From NCBI GenBank assembly GCA_030248135.1, contig JASANC010004586.1:1-20664 (forward strand): DNA of 20,664 bases, given 5' to 3'. This stretch comes from Theristus sp. LFF4_11 (taxonomy: Eukaryota; Nematoda; Chromadorea; Monhysterida; Xyalidae). Position 1 is the first letter of the stretch. Each line of letters begins with the position of its first letter. Both the position numbers and the translations under genes were made by a program. This document shows positions 15,111 through 20,664 of the stretch, one piece after another. The notes under the pieces were generated by a model that did no database searches, was not told where the DNA came from, and worked only from the letters and a program-made list of their open reading frames with translations.

Positions 15111-18056
15111 GTATGTACAATGAGTTCACCTTTTATTTTGTTGTTGGTTTGTTTTGAAAACATTCGATTTAATTTGGAAAAACATGTCAAAAATATGGGC
15201 TTGCTTGTTCAGGGAGTGGTGAAGAGATTGAAGAAGGCAGTGGAGAAGTAGATGGCGCCGTTAAAGCGAAAAAAGGTTAGTAAAGCTAATTTTGTGTCGA
15301 TTCTTGTGATTTGATTCGGTTCTGGAAGCCCACTTTGTACCAATCTAATCCATTGTGTTTTTTCGTGCTCCACTGTAAATTGTCTTTTGCTTTACTGTAT
15401 GTTTTCTGTGTCTGTTGTGTTTTGGCTTGCCTACTCAGGGTGTCTTACACTTCTCTGGTATTATGCCGTGCACTGTAGAATAAAACTGACTGACTGACTG
15501 ACTGTCAATAATAACATTTGAAAAAAATTCACGCTTCAGCTGTACAACCGGCGCGCTGTCAGTTGCCGATCGACGATGGTGACGATTGCAGTAACGGCAG
15601 AAATGTGGTCAGATGGTTCGTTGATCGTTTTTTTCTACTTGCTTTATTTCATATCAGACTTGCAAAGCGTTCAACCATTTTTTCGACTCCCGTGCTGAGC
15701 AGAAAAAAAAACTCAATTTTGAATGAAAAAATTAGCGCGTATATTTTAAAAACACAACTCAGGGCGTACGACAGTGACAGTGACGCGTGCGTCGACTTCA
15801 CGTTCGCCGGATGTGGCTTCGGAAACGCCAACCAGTTCAGAACCGAGAAAAAATGCGAGAGCGTCTGCCGCCGCGGCGTGCCGCGTCAGTCACAAAGTCA
15901 GTGAAACAATATGCTTGCGAACCACTCCCCGTTTTTTTTGGTGCTGACAGCCAAGTCAACCTGCAGCTGCAACGATTCTGAGAATGATATACAATCGGCT
16001 GATTGGTCGGTGTCATCCCTCACTTTTTCACGCTCCAGTATCTTCTTTTGAATCATGGTTTAGCTTTTAGACAGAATATCTAGATATTTTCAAGAATTAA
16101 GAATAAATAAGTAAACTATGGATGACGTGCAAGTTCGTAGCTTCAGGCTTAAATTTTTCAAAATGCTGACAACGGACAATTTGAAAAACTTCTTGGAAGA
16201 AGCTCAAAACTGGAGCGCGTTTTGCTTTATTGTATTTCACGCTCTGAATGGCAAACCAACCCAACACACCACGTAATGAAATGAGGTACTGTGGCTGTGG
16301 GGCATATGGGAGGCGGAGGGGTTGGTGGTTTGTAGAAAACTGAAGCTTAATCGTACTTTTCAAACGTAAAAACATTCAATTTTTTGTTTAAAATCAAAGC
16401 ATCTTTTCACACACGAAACTTCTACTGCAGAAAAAACGAAAACAACGTCAGAAGAAACTGACGAAGAGACAGAGGATCCTGTCGTGGCCGACACGGGAGA
16501 AGAAGAGTTCGAAGGTTTGTTGTTTGCAGTTCTTAAATAAAAAAGTGTTGTTTCAAACGCTTGCCGACCACACGAGCACCTGTTTTTTTCTTGGCAAAAA
16601 TATTCTCAGTTCGATGAATTTTTGATCAATCGATCTTGATTTTTAAAGGCAGCGGCGAAGAGCCAGAAGAAGAGTTGAGCGCTCGTTGTCTGCTGCCACT
16701 GAAAGAGGGGGCCAAGATCTGCTCTATTTTTAAAAGTTCTCGATGGTAAGCAACGATGTTTCTGAGCACTTTCATGGATAGATACAGTCTAACTCAATAA
16801 CATATCCAAGTAGCTGATTGGTTGGTGGTCACATGATGCATGGATTGTATACAAATCAAACTCCGCCCCCCACAGCACAGATTACAAGCATCAATCAATT
16901 AGCTGGTTGGATATGTTTTTAAAAAAAGTTCGACTGTAGATACTTACTAGCGACCAAAACACTGCATTTCAATTCAGTTGCATTGCAATTCACCTGAATT
17001 TCCTCCATGTTGAGTTGAAATAAAAGAAAATGAAATAAAAACTGACATCATCTTTGTTTCTTTTAGTTTTTTTAAATCACAATCAAAATCCCGTTTTACC
17101 AAATCAAGTAAACACTTCTTTTATTTCATGTACCACAATACTGATACCCGCCAATGTGTGCAGTTCATCTTCAACGGCTGCGCAGGAAACCGCAATAATT
17201 TCCGCACTCACCAAAAGTGCGCGGAAACATGCAATGTCGACCCGACACTGAATCCAGCAAAAGAAGAGGAGAACAGTTAGTCTTTTTTTGGGATCTGGTT
17301 GGGGAGCGAAAGTTTTAGGTGGATGAAACGAAGAGCGAAGATTTTCTATCGATCGATCATTCAAAATGAAAAGCAAAATGTAGTTTCTTTAACATTTTAA
17401 CTGAAGGTTCGGAGGAGTCAGCGGAGAAGCCAAGGCTTGGTGAGCGTTTGGTGGAGGTGTTCACCAGTTTTTTCGTCAGCCGTTGCTACGACCCAAAAGA
17501 GCCAGGAGAATGCGCTGAGGACGAAGTGGGCGAACGTGAACTGAAATGGTAGGATAGGAAAAACTTTGAAATCACAATCACTGACACATTTGAAAGCATT
17601 TCCGCGATCTGTGGCAGACGCAAGCTTCTTTGTTTACCAAAAGTAACAATTGATTTCTACGATACCTTCATCTACATACAGTCGACCTCTAAATTATAGG
17701 CGGCAGTCAATCATCAGTGGATTGGTTTGTAATCGACATGCTTTCTGTGCAGACTCCGCCTCCACGGCGCAGTAGGTGCACAGAAAGCATCAGGTAATAT
17801 CCAACCAATCAGCTGATTGCCTATAATTTAGTGTTCGACTGTAATGAGCCGTATTTTTTATAACGATTCCAAATAAAAGTTGATTGTTGCGTATATTTTC
17901 AGGTGGTACAACTCCGAAACAAAAGAATGTGAGCCGTTCATGTATTCGGGTTGCGGCGGATCGGACAATCGCTTCAGCTCCGAGCAGGCCTGCCGTAGGA
18001 TGTGCACCGAACGTGTTGCGAAGATTGAGGCGTTCAAGCAACGGCGTCGCGAATGA
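15029..18056 (+). CDS. Second secreted three-Kunitz protein, tandem paralogue
   Basis: Nine exons: 15029-15110, 15213-15275, 15540-15615, 15763-15896, 16431-16514, 16649-16745, an exon ending 17275 (start uncertain), 17407-17548, 17903-18056. All phases match without a gap. The product has a signal peptide, EGSGE-type acidic linkers and three Kunitz/BPTI domains, each split by a phase-2 intron at the same Trp codon. P1 residues are Ser, Ser and Ala, and the loops between cysteine 2 and the Trp are longer than usual, so strong trypsin inhibition is unlikely. The Ser-Gly sites (EGSGEE, EEGSGE, EGSGEE) are strong candidates for chondroitin sulfate chains. It probably acts outside the cell, like its neighbour. 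The fourth exon contains a TGA that is used if the following intron is retained. The C-terminus is basic (KIEAFKQRRRE). Confidence 0.8.
15213..15275 (+). CDS. Kunitz gene 2, exon 2: double Ser-Gly linker
   Basis: A 63-base exon after TTGTTCAG, phase 1 on both sides. It reads GSGEEIEEGSGEVDG then AVKAKK. With the preceding VE it gives two acidic Ser-Gly-Glu sites, the best glycosaminoglycan attachment candidates in the window. Confidence 0.85.
15484..15504. repeat. (ACTG)n tract, possible retroelement tail
   Basis: Five ACTG units directly follow GTAGAATAAA in the intron before Kunitz domain 1 of gene 2. A short AATAAA plus a simple tandem tail is typical of the 3' end of some LINE or SINE insertions; the upstream sequence from about 15360 may be its body. 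This is inference only. Confidence 0.45.
15540..15615 (+). CDS. Kunitz gene 2, domain 1, first half
   Basis: The acceptor is ACGCTTCAG. It reads AVQPAR-C-QLPIDDGD-D-C-SNGRNVVRW, phase 1 in and phase 2 out (AGA TG|GTTCGT). The gap between cysteines 1 and 2 is one residue longer than usual. The P1 residue is Ser. Confidence 0.88.
15763..15896 (+). CDS. Kunitz gene 2, domain 1, second half
   Basis: The acceptor is ACAACTCAG. It reads AYDSDSDAC, VDFTFAGC, GFGNANQFRTEKKC, ESVC, RRGVPRQSQ: cysteines 3-6 are canonical except GF in place of GG after cysteine 4. A phase-1 donor CAA A|GTCAGT joins exon 5. Read through, the frame stops at TGA 15902-15904, overlapping the donor region. Confidence 0.88.
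16431..16514 (+). CDS. Kunitz gene 2, acidic linker exon
   Basis: After TCTACTGCAG an 84-base exon, phase 1 on both sides, reads KTKTTSEETDEETEDPVVAD then TGEEEFE. It is strongly acidic, Thr/Glu-rich and probably disordered. It ends before GTTTGT and joins GSGEEPEEE in the next exon, creating FEGSGEE. Confidence 0.75.
16649..16745 (+). CDS. Kunitz gene 2, domain 2, first half
   Basis: The acceptor is TTTTTAAAG. It reads GSGEEPEEELSAR-C-LLPLKEGAKI-C-SIFKSSRW, ending phase 2 before GTAAGC. The gap between cysteines 1 and 2 is ten residues, two more than usual. P1 is Ser. The Ser-Gly-Glu start repeats the linker of the first gene. Confidence 0.85.
16785..16936. mobile_element. MITE copy 1, TA-flanked, in Kunitz intron
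   Basis: Begins CAGTCTAACTCAATAACATA and ends with the inverted complement (TATGTTTTT...GTTCGACTG), flanked on both sides by TA. A TA duplication with CAGT ends is the signature of the Tc1/mariner/pogo superfamily. It is about 152 bases with no coding capacity, and is the same family as 17679-17841. It sits in the intron splitting Kunitz domain 2. Confidence 0.75.
17109..17275 (+). CDS. Kunitz gene 2, domain 2, second half (start uncertain)
   Basis: It reads YHNTDTRQC, VQFIFNGC, AGNRNNFRTHQKC, AETC, NVDPTLNPAKEEEN, then a phase-1 donor A|GTTAGT. Cysteines 3-6 are canonical. By comparison with the other domains the exon should start at 17130 (G of TG|G), but bases 17128-17129 are AT, not AG. 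In-frame AG sites exist at 17107-17108 and 17065-17066; using them adds about 7 or 21 residues and changes the Trp to Cys. The start given here is the nearest AG. Confidence 0.65.
17407..17548 (+). CDS. Kunitz gene 2, domain 3, first half
   Basis: The acceptor is AACTGAAG. It reads SSEESAEKPRLGERLVE, VFTSFFVSR, then C-YDPKEPGE-C-AEDEVGERELKW. The gap between cysteines 1 and 2 is the usual eight residues. P1 is Ala and the loop to the Trp is about five residues longer than in BPTI. It ends phase 2 at AAA TG|GTAGGA. Confidence 0.85.
17679..17841. mobile_element. MITE copy 2, TA-flanked, in Kunitz intron
   Basis: Begins CAGTCGACCTCTAAATTATA and ends with a near-perfect inverted complement, CTATAATTTAGTGTTCGACTG being split over the last 21 positions; TA on both flanks. 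An inner inverted repeat (ATGCTTTCTGTGCA and its complement TGCACAGAAAGCAT) nests inside. It shares ends and the ATTGGTTGG/CCAACCAATC blocks with copy 1. About 163 bases. Confidence 0.85.
17903..18056 (+). CDS. Kunitz gene 2, domain 3, second half and C-terminus
   Basis: The acceptor is TATTTTCAG. It reads WYNSETKEC, EPFMYSGC, GGSDNRFSSEQAC, RRMC, giving cysteines 3-6 with canonical spacing, then TERVAKIEAFKQRRRE and TGA at 18054-18056. The basic end contrasts with the acidic linkers and could bind sulfated chains. Confidence 0.9.
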
Positions 18057-20664
18057 AATACCAAGAAACAATTCAAACATGAAAGTGACCTTAAATCATA
18101 ACTGTGTTGCAATAAGTTTAATGTTGAACCTTTTTTGTGTATGTACTGTACATATAGTGATCAGACACGTTCTGGTTTTTTAATAATATCATTCTCTGTC
18201 TTTTATTCACACCTAAAAGTGCAGATATTGGTAATTGTAAAACGGCGTAAATGTTTGTAACCACTTGTAAATGCTCAATTAACTGTTCATCAGAAACCAA
18301 GCAAACGTGCAATTGTTGTAGTATTTTGAATTCTTACTTTGCAACTACCTTTGTTTTAATTCGTCTGCAATTTTAGTCTAAAAAGAACAAAATTGTATCC
18401 TTTAGGAGTGTTGAAAGTTTATCTTGTAATTTTAATAACTGTATCACGGTTTTCCAGTGATGTGTTTATATTTGTAATGGGCCGTAATCTGTCATTTGTA
18501 CATTTATAAATTGGGACCAATTTACGTAGCAGTGCGCGCACTCATGGGACTATTCCATATTTTGACAATGCCCTTTGAAATTAAAACGTACAGGTTTACT
18601 ATCAACAGTACAACAAAAACAATGTCACATTTGTCCTGAGATTGAACGGCGCAGTGCATACACGCATCGTATCTCATACATATATATCTTCGATGTTTGT
18701 TTCACTTTTAATTTTTAAGACAAGGTTGTGTGCGTAAATAAAAGCAACAAAATAGTTATCGTCGAAACCTTTCCTTATTTTTAAACTGACCTACAATTAC
18801 TACTCACTGTATTTACGGTTTTTTTCTTCTTGTCACAAAAATGAAAATAATGTCATCTTAAAGCTAAAGCACCATAAAACGGCATTTACGTTTTTAAAAA
18901 CTTTGTGTATGTACGGTAAATGCATTATTACACCTGCAGCACATGTTTGCTGTCGCTGGTAGCCTTTAGGTACTAACTATTTTTATTTTTCTTCCCTTTT
19001 CACATTCAATTTCGCTCACAAAAACACGCAAAATCGCGTAACAAAAGAACAAAAGTTGAACGAAAGGTTTGCGATTTATATGCATTATATAGCCAACATG
19101 TGACAATCAGCCATGGGCTCAGGAGACAACACACCGCAGGTAGGTCACCGCTGTAACGTTGCTTTGATTACAACATCAAAAAATCAACATGGTGAAAATA
19201 GTGAAAGTGAGCAATTTCAATGTGTGTGTGTTGTTTATTTGCCTGTTTGTGTGTGTTTGGCTGCAACACACACCAACAAAACGGTGCAACATGTACATGT
19301 TCATACATACATATGTATATGTCGGCTAGTAGTGTGCCGATCGTACCAATTACCCTTGACCTCCGATATACACTCGATGCTGTTGTCTGCACATTATCAG
19401 CTATATGCTGCTGCATATGCATGCGCCGTTACAGACGCAGACATTGGATGGAAGAAAGTATGGTGCAATATTGCAAAAAAAGCAAAAACGCACATGGACA
19501 ACGGGAAAAAAGTTACTAACATGCAAACACTCTGCATGTGTATCAAGAGTATGTGCACACGTACATGTACATACAATGGTTGTGATAAACGGATTTTATA
19601 TGATAATCGCAGACGCCTGTTTTAGCAGCGGGCAATTAGACTTTTCTCCGTGTTGTAACAGCGATACATGTTTCTCTTTAAAACACTACAGAAAATGAAA
19701 ACATCACTTTTACTTTCTTGCACGATACAATTGCATTGACGTGCAACAAACACCAACACACTACACATGCACCAGAGCGCCACCGCCTTTACACGTAACG
19801 TGAACGTGCTCGCTCACACTGGTTTGCTGATATGTTGCTGCTCGTTGCATGGTATGGTGGCTGCTGTTAATAGAAATCCGGCGCGTGAAAGTTTACCCAA
19901 AAACACACGCACGCGGATGTGCACATAAGATGTAGTGGTAATCCATATATCTGTTCGCCTGTGTTTTGAAATCAAACTTTAGTTGTATACTTTGTGACAA
20001 ACAAACAGCACGAGGGTCAGCGAACTTGCATGGTATACGTGCGCACGCGTGCGTGTGTATAGCTGTTGTAGTCACTATATTCGCGAGATACATCTTTTCA
20101 CGCGCACTTCGCCGGCGTGCGTGTGCGCACGAGACAGCATTTACAGCACACTGCTGGACCATGACAACACACAGCACACGCTTGCGAGGCTACAAAACTA
20201 GGTGACTCGACATGCGCGTTGAACGTGCGCACATATTGCACATGCGTCTGTCTCGCAGCTTATACAATCACCAGATACTACCATGCTGAAAAGTACGCAC
20301 TACTGACAGAGTTCTATCGATATATATTATGCACATGTCAAAAAGCCATATCCACGCATGTTTCAGCGCGCGCGTTTTCTCACACTGCGCGTTTCTTGTA
20401 TCACAGTGATATAGCGTCTCTCATGCATCTCACATGATCATCGCGTGTCGTGGATTTCTTTTTCGCTCAAACTCTTCTTCTGGTGTGTGTTTACCTCAAT
20501 GTTCATGAGCATACATGTGCGCATTATATGGCTTTTGGACGTGATGTTCGTCTGTCTCGAATCTATCGGTGTGCAACGTCGAATCTATGTGGTTGTTACA
20601 TGCGCATCGCGCTTGGCGTTGTGTTTTCTTTTGCCTGGTTGTGACTTTGACTTTGCCCATTGCG
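18057..20664. other. Gene-poor flank rich in CA/TG/CG alternation
   Basis: No convincing gene. 18057-18750 is probably the 3' untranslated region and flank of the second Kunitz gene; AATAAA at 18737-18742 is a candidate signal. From about 19100 the sequence is dense in ACATG, TGTGTG, GCGCAC and TGCATATGCATGC words. The longest open frame here (19113-19625) is low-complexity Cys/Thr/His sequence without domains and is not called. Confidence 0.45.
20033..20061. repeat. 29-bp alternating purine-pyrimidine tract
   Basis: Strict purine-pyrimidine alternation of G/A with C/T steps, including GCGCACGCGTGCGTGTG, without a break for 29 bases. Such tracts are the sequences most able to adopt Z-DNA under supercoiling. 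A second, shorter tract lies near 20116-20132. Confidence 0.8.

Noticed and set aside
19113..19625. 170-residue open frame
   Set aside because: Low-complexity Cys/Thr/His sequence from TG/CA-rich DNA, with no domain or splice context; likely non-coding.

Overview
This is eukaryotic, almost certainly invertebrate-animal DNA. Genes are split by many GT-AG introns, the predicted proteins are secreted, and the flanks hold a tRNA-derived SINE, MITEs, a polyglutamine microsatellite and other satellites. Several 3' splice sites read TTTCAG or close to it, and two genes on one strand lie about 0.2 kb apart. Both would suit a nematode, but I cannot prove the phylum.

Layout: 1-2480 is mostly non-coding and starts with a dispersed repeat seen again at 12141. 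2481-4452 on the minus strand holds two closely spaced genes: a polyglutamine protein of unknown family, and upstream of it a small membrane-anchored acidic protein with one intron. 4453-9086 is intergenic, with two copies of a tRNA-derived SINE and a foldback repeat. 9134-13919 and 15029-18056 on the plus strand are two tandem paralogous genes, and they are the core of the window. 18057-20664 has no convincing gene and is rich in CA/TG/CG alternating sequence.

Each plus-strand gene encodes a signal peptide, short acidic Ser-Gly-Glu linkers and three Kunitz/BPTI-type domains. Every Kunitz domain is built from two exons: a phase-1 intron before it, a phase-2 intron inside it next to the conserved Arg-Trp, and usually a phase-1 intron after it. 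The linkers match the acidic Ser-Gly context of chondroitin sulfate attachment, as in vertebrate bikunin. I therefore infer a pair of secreted Kunitz proteoglycans, possibly protease inhibitors of the extracellular matrix or egg/body surface. The first gene keeps Arg at two of its three P1 positions. The second gene has Ser, Ser and Ala there, suggesting the pair has diverged in target or that the second no longer inhibits.

Oddities: a Kunitz domain that lost its second cysteine (12033-12823), a Kunitz intron without AG at the expected acceptor (17128-17129), a probable GC-AG intron (10542), a splice donor overlapping a stop codon so that one gene could yield one- or three-Kunitz forms (15897-15904), and a hidden signal peptide plus cysteine-rich stretch inside the first gene (11716-12032). 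All exon models were derived by eye from reading frame, phase and splice consensus; none was tested against transcripts.
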